Shown piece by piece: positions 47,207-56,351 of a stretch of DNA of 64,000 nucleotides (the stretch's first letter is position 1; every line of letters starts with the position of its first letter). The notes under the pieces are model-generated. The model was not told where the DNA came from. It did not search any database and saw nothing but the letters and a program-made list of their open reading frames with translations. The position numbers were made by a program, and so were the translations under genes. Origin of the DNA: Rhizobium subbaraonis (GTDB lineage: Bacteria > Pseudomonadota > Alphaproteobacteria > Rhizobiales > Rhizobiaceae); NCBI RefSeq assembly GCF_900220975.1, contig NZ_OBQD01000011.1, positions 1 to 64,000 on the forward strand. Direction: 5' to 3'.

Positions 47207-47859
47207 GCAACGACAGGATCATCGAAACGCTGGAGGAGGCCGGCAAGCCCAAGATCAGCCCGGCTCTCAAGTTGGTTCTGGAACTCGGCCCGCTCGTCGT
47301 CTTCTTCTTCGCCAATTCGCGCGGCGAGTGGCTGGCGGGACATTTTCCGGCGCTGGCCGAGCTCGGCGGCCCGATCTTCATTGCCACCGGCCTGTTCATG
47401 GCCGCGACGGCGGCCGCGCTCGCGGTCTCCTGGGTGCTGACCCGGACGCTGCCGATGATGCCGCTCGTCTCCGGCATCGTCGTCTTCGTCTTCGGCGCGC
47501 TGACGCTGTATCTGCAGAACGACACCTTCATCAAGATGAAGCCGACCATCGTCAACACGCTGTTCGGCGTGATCCTGCTGGGCGGGCTCGCCTTCGGAAA
47601 GCCGCTTCTCGGCTACGTCTTCAACGCTGCCTTCAAGCTGACCGAAGAGGGCTGGCGGAAGCTGACGCTTCGCTGGGGACTGTTCTTCCTCGTGCTCGCC
47701 GTGCTCAACGAGGTCGTCTGGCGCCAGTTTTCGACCGATTTCTGGGTCGCTTTCAAGGTCTGGGGGACAATGCCGATCACCATCCTCTTCACGCTCGCCC
47801 AGATGCCGCTGATCATGAAGTATTCGGTCGAGCAACCGGAGGAGGGCAAGGCGCCCTGA
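47203..47859 (+). CDS. yciB: Inner-membrane septation protein (YciB/IspA family)
   Basis: 218 residues, about five membrane helices. [58 protein letters not shown] and the tryptophan-rich [15 protein letters not shown] are typical of the YciB (intracellular septation protein A) family, which interacts with division and cell-wall elongation proteins. The ATG overlaps the ftsY stop (ATGA). Last gene of the dapF-mtaB-ftsY-yciB unit. Confidence 0.92.
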   Translation: MSNDRIIETLEEAGKPKISPALKLVLELGPLVVFFFANSRGEWLAGHFPALAELGGPIFIATGLFMAATAAALAVSWVLTRTLPMMPLVSGIVVFVFGALTLYLQNDTFIKMKPTIVNTLFGVILLGGLAFGKPLLGYVFNAAFKLTEEGWRKLTLRWGLFFLVLAVLNEVVWRQFSTDFWVAFKVWGTMPITILFTLAQMPLIMKYSVEQPEEGKAP

Positions 47860-47904
47860 GGGCCTGCTTCGCCTGGTGAAGTGCCGCGGAGAACTGCTCC
47901 AGAT

Positions 47905-49290
47905 CTAGCCGGCAGGAAAGGTGACGGTTGCGCACAGGCCGCGGCCGGCCGCACCGTCCTCCAGCGTCAGGGTCGCCCCGAACAGGGCGGCGATGTCCTC
48001 CACGATCGGCAGGCCCAGCCCCATTCCGGGAGCGATGCCGTGCCCACCGCGGGCGAAGCGTTGCATCACCTCGGCCCGGCGCTCGACCGGAATGCCCGGG
48101 CCATTGTCAACCACCCGCAGGCGCGTCACCTCGCCTTCTGCCCGAACGGAAACGGTAACCTCGGCGCCTCGTCCGGCATAGGCGATCGCGTTCTCGATCA
48201 GATTGCGCAGCATCTCGCCGAAGAGAAGCGGTTCCGCCCTGACCGGGGCCGGGCCAGCCGCCTCGAAGCCGAGGTCTATGCCGGCCTGAGCCGCAAGCGG
48301 CACATAGTCGGCAGTGGTGGCCTGGGCCAGTTCGGCGATGTCGATCGGGTCGTGCCTGCGTGGCTCGGCTGAGCCGGCGGCGTCGATCTTCGCCATCAGG
48401 AGAAGCTGTGCCAGGATGCGCTCGGCATGGGCGACGGCATCGTCCCCTTTGCGTGCCGCGGCCTGCGCCTCTGCCAGCGAACCCGCCCGGCTGGCCAGCG
48501 CAAGCTGGGTGCGGATGATCGCAAGCGGCGTCCGCAGCTGGTGGCTGGCATTGCCGGAAAAATGCCGCAGCGAATTGAGGGCCGACTGCAGCCGCACCAT
48601 GAAGGAGTTGACGGTGTCGACAAGCCCCTGCACCTCCTTCGGAACTTCCTGTTCGATGGGGTGCAGGTCACTCGGGTTACGTTCGGCAATGGCGTCACTG
48701 AGGCGGTAAAGCGGACGCAAGGCGAGTGTGACGGCGATCCAGACGATCGCCGCGGCACCCGCAATCATCAGCGCCAGCCGCAGGGCGGAGCGAAGCAGGA
48801 TCGCCTGCGCCAGCTGGCGCCGCGCAATGGTCGTCTCGGCGACCGTGACCACGAAAGGGACGGAATTGACGCCGGTCGAGGCGGATCGGTGCAGTACCGC
48901 GACCCGGATCGGCTCGCCGCGAAAGATCGCATCCGCATAGGCGGTGGGCTGTCCTTCCGTTTCGGCGATCTGGGGAAGCGACTGGTAGCCGGTGATGAAG
49001 TGGCCGGGCGGCCCTTCGACGCGATAGAAGACGCGATCCTGCGCTGCCGAAGTCAGCATTTCCAGCGCCACATAGGGGATATCCACCTCCAGCAGGCCGT
49101 TTTCCGTCACCACGACGCGTTCGGCGATCGCCAGTGCAGATCCTGCAAGAACGCGGTCGGACACGGTGTCGGCGGTCTTCACGGCCTCGCGATAGGTGTC
49201 GACAAGGGCTAGAACGCCGAAGACGGCGGTGGCCACCAGCAGCCAGAGCAGGAGTTGCCGCCGCAGCGACTGGGCCGGGTGGCGCCTCAA
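47905..49290 (-). CDS. tctE: Sensor histidine kinase, TctE type
   Basis: 461 residues. Two membrane helices (about 12-30 and 165-190) flank a periplasmic sensor part; HAMP-like region; H-box SGNASHQLRTPLAIIRTQL with the phosphorylated His near residue 246; N-box RNLIENAIAYA; G1 DNGPGIPVE; G2 GMGLGLPIVEDI. It presumably senses tricarboxylates and phosphorylates the coupled regulator, whose stop overlaps its ATG. Named for its position beside tctCBA; convergent with yciB. Confidence 0.88.
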   Translation of the reverse strand: MRRHPAQSLRRQLLLWLLVATAVFGVLALVDTYREAVKTADTVSDRVLAGSALAIAERVVVTENGLLEVDIPYVALEMLTSAAQDRVFYRVEGPPGHFITGYQSLPQIAETEGQPTAYADAIFRGEPIRVAVLHRSASTGVNSVPFVVTVAETTIARRQLAQAILLRSALRLALMIAGAAAIVWIAVTLALRPLYRLSDAIAERNPSDLHPIEQEVPKEVQGLVDTVNSFMVRLQSALNSLRHFSGNASHQLRTPLAIIRTQLALASRAGSLAEAQAAARKGDDAVAHAERILAQLLLMAKIDAAGSAEPRRHDPIDIAELAQATTADYVPLAAQAGIDLGFEAAGPAPVRAEPLLFGEMLRNLIENAIAYAGRGAEVTVSVRAEGEVTRLRVVDNGPGIPVERRAEVMQRFARGGHGIAPGMGLGLPIVEDIAALFGATLTLEDGAAGRGLCATVTFPAG

Positions 49291-49961
49291 GCCGGTGCCG
49301 CCTTGTCGAGATAGTAGCCGATGCCGCGGGCGGTGCGGACGGTCAGCCCGTGCGGTGCAATGCGTTTGCGCAGCCGGCTGACATATTGCTCGATCGCGTT
49401 GGCGCTCAGGTCGTCGTCGAAGGCGGCGAGCGACTGTATGATCGCTTCCTTCGAGACGACCTTGCCCGCGCGCATGAAAAGGATCTCCAAAAGGCCCAGT
49501 TCGCGCGCAGGAATGTCGAGCGGCACCCCGCCTGCGGAAAACGTCCGCGAATTGAGATCGAGGTCGACGCCGCCGAAACTCAGCGCCGAAGAACGCAGTC
49601 CCGCCTGGCGGCGCAGCAACATGCGCACCCGCGCCTCGAACTCCGATATGTCGAATGGCTTGCTCATATAGTCGTCCGCGCCGAGATCGAGCCCCTTGAC
49701 CTTGTCTTCGGCGGCTCCGCGCGCCGTGAGGATCAGCACCGCGGACCTATTCTGGCGCGCGCGCATCGCCCGAAGCACCTCCAGCCCATCCATTTCCGGC
49801 AGCGTCAGGTCCAGAATGACAAGATCGAAGGCCTCCGCCGCGGTTGCGGCGCTGGCCGATGCGCCGTCGCCGACCACGTCGACGGCGTGGCCGGTGCCGC
49901 GCAGGATGGCGGACAGTCCGTCGGCAAGGGCGTGGTTGTCTTCGACGAGCAGGATGCGCAC
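49287..49961 (-). CDS. tctD: Response regulator, TctD type
   Basis: 224 residues from the GTG at 49961, preceded by GGGAGGAG; the upstream frame is antisense to the binding-protein gene. The receiver has Asp51 in LVILDLTLPEMDG and Lys in DDYMSKPF; the OmpR-type winged helix ends ANAIEQYVSRLRKRI and TARGIGYYL. It likely activates the divergent transport genes in response to TctE. Confidence 0.9.
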   Translation of the reverse strand: MRILLVEDNHALADGLSAILRGTGHAVDVVGDGASASAATAAEAFDLVILDLTLPEMDGLEVLRAMRARQNRSAVLILTARGAAEDKVKGLDLGADDYMSKPFDISEFEARVRMLLRRQAGLRSSALSFGGVDLDLNSRTFSAGGVPLDIPARELGLLEILFMRAGKVVSKEAIIQSLAAFDDDLSANAIEQYVSRLRKRIAPHGLTVRTARGIGYYLDKAAPA

Positions 49962-50111
49962 GTTTGATCTCCTCCCGCACAAGCTTATCGTGGCGGCCTG
50001 CGCCGTGCAAAGAAGGTTTCGCAGGCTTTCGCGGGGGAACAGGCTTTCCCCAGCCTGTCGAACAGGCTGTCCGGCTTGTGCAGTCTGCCCTGCTTTGGCA
50101 AGGTCTGCAGC

Positions 50112-51179
50112 ATGCGCCTTTCTCTTGCTCTTGCCTTGCTTGCTTCGCTCTGCCCGACCGCGTTTGCGGCGGAGACCTTCTATCCGGCAGCGGACGGCAA
50201 GGGGAACGCTTCGGTTCTGACAGTCTATTCCTCGCTCGACGAGCCCCTGGCGCGGCCGATGATCAAGGCGTTCCAGGCCGCAAACCCCGATATCGCGGTT
50301 CGCTACGACGAAATGCTGACCGGCGAGGTCTATGACCGGATCGTTCGGGAGACCGATGCGGGGCAGAAGACGGCCGATTTCGCCTTTTCCTCGGCGATGG
50401 ACCTGCAGGTCAAGCTTAGCAACGACGGCTATGCCCAACGGAGTGACCTGCCGATGAGTGCGGTCTGGCCGCAATGGGCCAACTGGCGAAACACCGCCTA
50501 TGCGCTGACGTTCGAACCAGCGGTATTCGTCTATCACAAGCCGAGCTTCGCCCATGAGAAACCGCCGGCTTCGCGCGCGGAGTTTCTTGACTACCTGCAG
50601 CGGCACGGCAACGATGTCTACGGGCGCATCGGCACCTACGACATCGAGCGTTCCGGGGTCGGGTTTCTCTTCATGGCGCGGGACCAGGAGCAGTTCGGCG
50701 ATATCTGGACGGTGATCGGGGCGATGGGGGCTGCCGGTGTAAAGCTCTATTCGACCAGTTCGGCCATTCTTGAGCGCATTGCCGATGGACGCTTCGTCCT
50801 CGGATACAATATTCTCGGATCCTATGCAGCCGACTGGGCGGCAAAGCACCGGGATGTCGGTATCGTGCTGCCGAAGGACTATACGGTGGTGATGTCGCGG
50901 ATCGGGCTGGTGCCGCAGGCGGCGGCATCTCCGGAGCTCGGCAGGCGCTATCTGTCGTTCTTCATGTCGAAGGAGGGGCAAACGATCATGGCGCGGAAGC
51001 TGCAAATCGCGGCCGTTTCGCCGGAGGTGGCGGGCGACAATACGGCAAGCCACATGCAGGCGATGCTCGGCACGCAGCTCAAGCCCGTCCCCGTCAGCCC
51101 CGGCCTGATGGTCTATCTCGATCAGGTGAAGCGCGCGCGGCTGATCACGCGCTGGAACGAAGTGTTGCGTGCCCAGTAG
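50112..51179 (+). CDS. Iron-type (FbpA-like) periplasmic substrate-binding protein
   Basis: 355 residues from ATG 50112. The signal peptide is MRLSLALALLASLCPTAFAA. The mature part looks like an SBP_bac_6/13 protein (VLTVYSSLDEPLARPMIKAF, DIAVRYDEMLTGEVYDRIVRE, FAFSSAMDLQVKL, RRYLSFFMSKEGQTIMARK). It is divergent from tctD and upstream of tctC, with no permease or ATPase of its own. In rhizobia such proteins often sit at TctDE loci and may serve as a sensory partner for TctE; that role is inference. Confidence 0.85.
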   Translation: MRLSLALALLASLCPTAFAAETFYPAADGKGNASVLTVYSSLDEPLARPMIKAFQAANPDIAVRYDEMLTGEVYDRIVRETDAGQKTADFAFSSAMDLQVKLSNDGYAQRSDLPMSAVWPQWANWRNTAYALTFEPAVFVYHKPSFAHEKPPASRAEFLDYLQRHGNDVYGRIGTYDIERSGVGFLFMARDQEQFGDIWTVIGAMGAAGVKLYSTSSAILERIADGRFVLGYNILGSYAADWAAKHRDVGIVLPKDYTVVMSRIGLVPQAAASPELGRRYLSFFMSKEGQTIMARKLQIAAVSPEVAGDNTASHMQAMLGTQLKPVPVSPGLMVYLDQVKRARLITRWNEVLRAQ

Positions 51180-51421
51180 CGGCCCAGTAGCGGATCAGCC
51201 CTCGTCGTTCGGGCGATGTCAGGTAGATGACAGGTTGTTGTGATCGCTTTGAGGCTCCAGCCGGCCATGGAGGTGGACGGCGAGGAGACGGGGAGGAGAC
51301 CCGCCAGACAAGCCGCAGCGCCTTCCTATCGGCAGTCTAGCCGGACGGCGCCAGCTGTTCTCCTCTTCGCAAGCGAAACGATGCGCGGCCGGGATGAGCC
51401 GCGCCTGATGGAGGACACGCC

Positions 51422-52366
51422 TTGAAACAGTTTTTCCTTGCTTCCATTCTTGCCGGTGCGATCGCGTTGCCAGCGTTTGCCGCCGACTACAAGATCATCG
51501 CTCCGGCAAATCCCGGCGGCGGCTGGGACCAGACCGCGCGCACGCTGCAGACCGTGATGCAGAGCGAAGGCATTTCCGGCAACGTCCAGGTGGTCAACGT
51601 GCCGGGCGCCGGCGGAACGATCGGGCTTGCCCAGTTCGCCAGCCAGGACAAGGGTAACCCGAACGCGCTGATCGTCGGCGGCTACGTCATGGTCGGAGCG
51701 ATCCTGACCAACAAGTCGCCGGTAACCCTGAAGGACGTGACGCCGATTGCGCGCCTCACTGGCGAATACGAGGCGATCGTCGTTCCGGCATCGTCGCCGT
51801 TCCAGACCTTCGGTGACCTCGTCGAGGCGCTGAAGAAGGATCCGGGCGCCGTCTCCTGGGCCGGCGGTTCGGCCGGCGGCACGGACCATATTACCGTCGG
51901 CCTCATTGCCAAGGAGGCGGGTGTCGATCCGAAGAAGATCAACTACATCGCCTATTCGGGCGGCGGCGAGGCGCTGGCGGCCATTCTCGGTGCGCAGGTC
52001 AGCGCAGGCATTTCCGGTTATGGCGAGTTCGAATCGCAGGTGAAGGCGGGCACGCTCCGTCTGCTCGCCGTTTCCAGCGAAGAGCGTATCGAGGGTGTCG
52101 ATGCTCCGACCATCAAGGAGAGCGGTCTCGACGTGGTCGTGGAGAACTGGCGCATGGTGGCCGCCGCTCCCGGCCTGACCGACGAACAGAAGGCTGCCGT
52201 GTCGGCCGACGTCGAAAAGCTGGTCAAGTCCGCCGCCTGGCAGGAGCAGCTCAAGACCAAGGGCTGGCAGGACACCTACCTTTCCGGTGCCGCCTTCGAT
52301 GAGCAACTCGCCAAGGATGTCTCGGCGACCGAAGGCATCCTCAAGGAAATCGGACTGGTCGAATGA
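51422..52366 (+). CDS. tctC: Tripartite tricarboxylate transporter binding protein TctC
   Basis: 314 residues, TTG start at 51422 with GGAGG 7 bp upstream. The signal [20 protein letters not shown] is followed by a Bug-type fold: [68 protein letters not shown]. It captures citrate-like acids in the periplasm for TctAB. The stop overlaps the tctB start. A 240-bp region upstream presumably holds the TctD-controlled promoter. Confidence 0.93.
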   Translation: MKQFFLASILAGAIALPAFAADYKIIAPANPGGGWDQTARTLQTVMQSEGISGNVQVVNVPGAGGTIGLAQFASQDKGNPNALIVGGYVMVGAILTNKSPVTLKDVTPIARLTGEYEAIVVPASSPFQTFGDLVEALKKDPGAVSWAGGSAGGTDHITVGLIAKEAGVDPKKINYIAYSGGGEALAAILGAQVSAGISGYGEFESQVKAGTLRLLAVSSEERIEGVDAPTIKESGLDVVVENWRMVAAAPGLTDEQKAAVSADVEKLVKSAAWQEQLKTKGWQDTYLSGAAFDEQLAKDVSATEGILKEIGLVE

Positions 52367-52854
52367 CGAACGGCACCAAGCCTGCAGATGTGAAGCGTCG
52401 CCCCGATTGGGCGGCGCTGGTCATTGCCGCCGTTCTGGCGGTGATCGCCGGCGTGATGTTCTGGGATGTGTCGCGCCTGTCCGGTGCGGCCGGCTATTCG
52501 CAGGTCGGGCCGACCACGGTTCCCTACGCCATCGCCGTCTGTCTTTTGGGACTTGCCGTGTGGACGGTGTTCGAGGCGTGGCGCGGCGATTTCCCGGAGC
52601 GTGAGCACCAGCAGCTCGGGCCGGTTTTCTGGATCGTCGCCGGCCTGGCTGCGCAGATGCTGCTCCTGAAGGTCGCCGGGTTCTCCATCGCCACGGGGCT
52701 TCTTTTCGCTTTTACCGCAGCGGGCTTCGGCCAGCGCAAGCTGTGGAAGACAATTCCCTTCGGGATCGTCTTTGCCTTCGCGGTGTGGGTCGTCTTCTCG
52801 AAGCTGCTGCAGCTGTCATTGCCTGCAGGCCCGCTCGAGCACCTGTTCTTCTAA
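52363..52854 (+). CDS. tctB: Tripartite tricarboxylate transporter small membrane subunit TctB
   Basis: 163 residues, four membrane helices (DWAALVIAAVLAVIAGVMFW first). The cytoplasmic N-terminus, the weakly conserved sequence and the position between tctC and tctA identify it. It is the small subunit of the sodium-driven uptake system. The ATG overlaps the tctC stop (ATGA). Confidence 0.9.
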   Translation: MTNGTKPADVKRRPDWAALVIAAVLAVIAGVMFWDVSRLSGAAGYSQVGPTTVPYAIAVCLLGLAVWTVFEAWRGDFPEREHQQLGPVFWIVAGLAAQMLLLKVAGFSIATGLLFAFTAAGFGQRKLWKTIPFGIVFAFAVWVVFSKLLQLSLPAGPLEHLFF

Positions 52855-52866
52855 GGGGATCGGCGG

Positions 52867-54384
52867 ATGAATACGTTTGAATTTCTCCTGCAGGGGCTGC
52901 TGATCGCGGCCCAGCCGATGAACCTGCTCTATGCCCTGATCGGCGTTACGCTTGGGACGGCGGTCGGCGTGCTCCCCGGCATCGGTCCGGCGCTGACCGT
53001 GGCGCTGCTGCTGCCGGTGACCTATCAGCTCGATCCGGCCGGTTCGCTGATCATGTTCGCGGGCATCTACTACGGCGGCATGTATGGCGGCTCGACGACG
53101 TCGATCCTGTTGAACACGCCGGGCGAAAGCGCCTCCATCGTGACGGCGCTGGAAGGCAACAAGATGGCCCGCGCCGGCCGTGGCGGGCCAGCTCTGGCAA
53201 CTGCTGCCATCGGCTCCTTTGTCGCGGGTCTGATCGCAACGCTGGGGCTCGCCTTCATCGCTCCATACATCGTCAAGATGGCGCTCATCTTTGGTCCGCG
53301 CGAATATTTCGCCCTGATGGTGCTGGCATTCGTCACCGTCTCCTCGGCCTTCGGCGATTCGACGTTGCGCGGACTGACCTCGCTCTTTGTCGGCCTGGCG
53401 CTCGCCATGATCGGCATCGACCAGCTCAGCGGCCAGGCGCGGCTTTCCTTCGGCATACCTGATCTTCTCGACGGCATCGAAGTGACGACGCTGGCGGTGG
53501 CGATGTTTGCCATCGGCGAATCGCTCTACATTGCCGCACAGGGCGATCGCGGGCCGGACAAGATCGAAGCCGTGAGAGGGTCGGTCTGGATGAGTGCGAC
53601 CGACTGGGCGCGGTCCTGGAAACCCTGGCTGCGCGGAACCGCGATCGGCTTCCCGATCGGGGCGATGCCGGCCGGCGGGGCGGAGATCGGCACGTTCCTC
53701 TCCTATGCGGCGGAAAAGCGGCTGACGAAGCACCCGGAGGAATTCGGCAATGGCGCCATCGAAGGCGTGGCCGGTCCGGAAGCCGCCAACAACGCCTCGG
53801 CCGCCGGCACGCTCGTGCCGCTGCTGACGCTGGGACTGCCGACCACGGCCACGGCTGCGATCATGCTGGCGGGCTTCCAGCAGTACGGCCTGCAACCGGG
53901 CCCGCTGCTCTTTGCCACCAATCCGCAGCTCGTCTGGGGCCTGATTGCCAGCCTGCTGATCGCCAACCTGATGCTGCTCGTGCTCAACCTGCCGCTGATC
54001 GGGCTGTGGGTGAAGCTGCTCAGCATTCCAAAGCCGTGGCTCTATGCCGGCATCATGCTGTTTGCCACGCTCGGTACGATCGGCGCCAATCCTTCGGTGT
54101 TCGAGCTTGGCATGCTGCTCGCCTTCGGCCTGCTCGGCTATGCCATGCGCGTTTTCGGCTATCCGATCGCGCCTGTCGTTGTCGGCCTCATCCTGGGGCC
54201 GCTTGCCGAGCAGCAGTTGCGCCGCGCGCTTTCGATCAGCCAGGGCGACCTGACGACGCTCGTCGCCTCGCCGGTCGCGTTGGTGTTGCTCCTGATCGCG
54301 GCGGCAGCCCTGATCGTGCCGTTGATCCTGCGCGCCCGCGGCAGGGGACAGGTGCTTTCGCAACTGGCGGCGAGCGAAGACTAA
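52867..54384 (+). CDS. tctA: Tripartite tricarboxylate transporter large membrane subunit TctA
   Basis: 505 residues, about 12 membrane helices. Family motifs are [64 protein letters not shown] and [18 protein letters not shown]. It is the main permease for tricarboxylates. It starts 12 bp after tctB and ends before a strong hairpin. Confidence 0.95.
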   Translation: MNTFEFLLQGLLIAAQPMNLLYALIGVTLGTAVGVLPGIGPALTVALLLPVTYQLDPAGSLIMFAGIYYGGMYGGSTTSILLNTPGESASIVTALEGNKMARAGRGGPALATAAIGSFVAGLIATLGLAFIAPYIVKMALIFGPREYFALMVLAFVTVSSAFGDSTLRGLTSLFVGLALAMIGIDQLSGQARLSFGIPDLLDGIEVTTLAVAMFAIGESLYIAAQGDRGPDKIEAVRGSVWMSATDWARSWKPWLRGTAIGFPIGAMPAGGAEIGTFLSYAAEKRLTKHPEEFGNGAIEGVAGPEAANNASAAGTLVPLLTLGLPTTATAAIMLAGFQQYGLQPGPLLFATNPQLVWGLIASLLIANLMLLVLNLPLIGLWVKLLSIPKPWLYAGIMLFATLGTIGANPSVFELGMLLAFGLLGYAMRVFGYPIAPVVVGLILGPLAEQQLRRALSISQGDLTTLVASPVALVLLLIAAAALIVPLILRARGRGQVLSQLAASED

Positions 54385-54408
54385 CCTCGAAAATTGCCCG
54401 ATGAAAGC

Positions 54409-54445
54409 GAGTTCAGGCCGCAAGAAATTGCGGCCTGAACTCTTT
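54409..54445 (+). terminator. Terminator of tctCBA
   Basis: A perfect 15-bp stem (54409-54423 with 54428-54442) capped by a GAAA tetraloop, followed by TTT. It lies 24 bp past the tctA stop. Confidence 0.85.
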
Positions 54446-54532
54446 GCATGGCTGATCTGTGAATCTGTGCGTTGTGCGCAAGTCTCTTCGGTATCATTTA
54501 TGTTCGTGTAAAGAGAGAAAGAGAGAAAGACG

Positions 54533-54694
54533 ATGAGCCAGTTCAACAGCGCATTCCGCCAGGGTTTCCTGGGTCGCGCATTCGCAGTCTTGGGCGCGGC
54601 CAGTGCCGCTGCCGCGGCAGTCGAAGGCCGCCGCCGTCCGCGGGACCGGGATCTGAAGATCCTCGGCATCGACCCGGCCTCCTTCCCCAAGTAA
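54533..54694 (+). CDS. 53-residue small protein, unknown
   Basis: ATG at 54533 follows a purine tract GAGAGAAAGAGAGAAAGAC that offers several ribosome-binding registers. The product begins MSQFNSAFRQGFLGRAFAVL, has an Ala-rich middle (GAASAAAAAVEGRRRPRDRD) and ends LKILGIDPASFPK. It may form an amphipathic helix followed by a basic tail. Codon use is like the neighbours, with GC-rich third positions. It is isolated between the tctA hairpin and a bidirectional hairpin, so it is probably its own transcript. I recall similar short rhizobial proteins but no function. Confidence 0.6.
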   Translation: MSQFNSAFRQGFLGRAFAVLGAASAAAAAVEGRRRPRDRDLKILGIDPASFPK

Positions 54695-54788
54695 GAACGT
54701 CCGCAAAGGTCGGGAGAGCCGGATTCGGCTTTCGAAAAGAGTTTCAAGCGCATCGTTCGAATGCGCAGTGCAGTGACAGATTGACCGG

Positions 54789-54823
54789 AAAAGGCCCGAC
54801 GATCAGCGATCGCCGGGCCTTTT
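54789..54823. terminator. Bidirectional terminator
   Basis: AAAAGGCCCG (54789-54798) and CGGGCCTTTT (54814-54823) flank a further partly paired GCGATC region. T tracts on both strands fit termination of the small-protein transcript and of the convergent DUF475 gene. Confidence 0.85.
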
Positions 54824-54867
54824 CATTGTCGGGGTCGGGAGGCGGCGCGCGGGCGCCGCCATCGGTG

Positions 54868-55953
54868 TCAGACGTTTTCCAGCGCTCTCGCGTCGGCGTG
54901 CTCGGCTTTTTCGCGCCGGTTGTAGCGGATCGACGACCAGAGCGAGATGCCGATGAGGCCGGCGCCGCCGAGGCCGGTGATCACTTCCGGAATGTGCACC
55001 AGCGTCTGGCAATACATGATCACCGAGAGGATCAGGATCGCATAGAAAGCGCCGTGTTCGAGGTAGCGGTATTCGGCGAGCGTGCCCTTCTCCACCAGCA
55101 TGATCGTCATCGAGCGCACATACATGGCGCCGATACCCAGGCCGATCGCGATGATGAAGAGGTTCTGCGTCAGGGCAAAGGCGCCGATCACGCCATCGAA
55201 GGAGAAGCTGGCATCCAGCACTTCGAGATAGATGAACGCGCCCAGGCCGCCCTTGGCAGCAGCACTCATCGTCTCCTGCGAGGCGTCGAGCAGGCCGCCC
55301 ACAATCTCAACGGCGAGGAAGGTCAGCAGGCCGTAGATCGCCGAATAGACAAAGCTGTCTGCCGCTTCGCCCTCAAGGAAGCTGGAAAATACCAGAACCA
55401 GTATGAGAACGAAGGCGATCTCGACGCCCTTGATCGTTGCATAGCGAGCCATGCGCCTCTCGAGGAAGGCGATCCAGTGCACGTCCTTCTCATGATCGAA
55501 GAAATAGGTCAGGCCGACCATCATGAGGAAGGTGCCGCCGAAGGCTGCGATCGGCAGATGCGCCTCGTGCATGATCCGGGCGTATTCTTCCGGCTGCCTG
55601 GCGGCCAGGACGATCGCCTCGATCGGGCCGATCTTGGCGGCGATCACGACGATCAGAAGCGGGAAGACGATGCGCATGCCGAAGACGGCGATGATGATGC
55701 CCCAGGTGAGGAACCGGTGCTGCCAGACCGGCGTCATGTCCTTCAGCTTGTTGGCGTTGACGATGGCGTTGTCGAAGGAGAGCGAGATCTCCAGCACTGC
55801 GAGAACGGTGCAGATGAAGAAGACGGTCGCCATCCCGCCGATCGTGCCGGTGGTCTGCCAGCCGAGCCAGGCCCCGAGCGCAAGGCCCACGGCGGTGACG
55901 ATAAAGGCCCACTTGAAATAGCCGAGGCTTGACTGATGTGTGTGCGCTTTCAT
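54868..55953 (-). CDS. DUF475 integral membrane protein (TerC-related)
   Basis: 361 residues, about nine membrane helices. LEISLSFDNAIVNANKLKDM and EVLDASFSFDGVIGAFALT carry the paired acidic residues in membrane segments seen in DUF475/TerC/Alx-like proteins, linked in some bacteria to metal (manganese) or tellurite handling. The function of this member is unknown. Monocistronic; its 3' end faces the small-protein gene across a shared terminator. Confidence 0.85.
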   Translation of the reverse strand: MKAHTHQSSLGYFKWAFIVTAVGLALGAWLGWQTTGTIGGMATVFFICTVLAVLEISLSFDNAIVNANKLKDMTPVWQHRFLTWGIIIAVFGMRIVFPLLIVVIAAKIGPIEAIVLAARQPEEYARIMHEAHLPIAAFGGTFLMMVGLTYFFDHEKDVHWIAFLERRMARYATIKGVEIAFVLILVLVFSSFLEGEAADSFVYSAIYGLLTFLAVEIVGGLLDASQETMSAAAKGGLGAFIYLEVLDASFSFDGVIGAFALTQNLFIIAIGLGIGAMYVRSMTIMLVEKGTLAEYRYLEHGAFYAILILSVIMYCQTLVHIPEVITGLGGAGLIGISLWSSIRYNRREKAEHADARALENV

Positions 55954-56351
55954 GCCCGCACCTCGCTTTCCGGTGCGATTGTATTCAGCGCGGTGCAGGA
56001 GTTGAAAATGCGCGTGCCGGAACGGGCATGCGCGTCAGGCATGGGGAGGATTTTCATGTTTTTGAATCCGCCGGCTCAAATGCTGGCGGTACCGACATCA
56101 CGAGAGCGCCGTAAAACTCTCGCCAGAGGGGCCCGGCACCAAAGTTTGTGCTGCGGCGGGATGTCCGGGTCCGCAGCACCTATGTATTTCCCCGAACATC
56201 ACCTTTTCGTCAAGTGAATTTGATGTCGGCCGCGCGTGTGGGGTGCCTGTCCCGAAAGGCTTCATGCAAGAAATGCAGCGGCAAGCGTACACAACTGCGG
56301 ATTCTGTTCCTATATTCGGCACCTCAACCTGCCGCGATGACGAGGACAATC
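55954..56351. other. Divergent intergenic region
   Basis: About 400 bp lie between the DUF475 gene and the M3 peptidase gene. The peptidase frame is open upstream but unlike the family before 56352. No repeat, RNA or convincing small gene is seen. Confidence 0.45.

Noticed and set aside
49962-51053. N-terminal extension of the tctD frame
   Set aside because: Antisense to the binding-protein gene; a strong ribosome site precedes the GTG at 49961.
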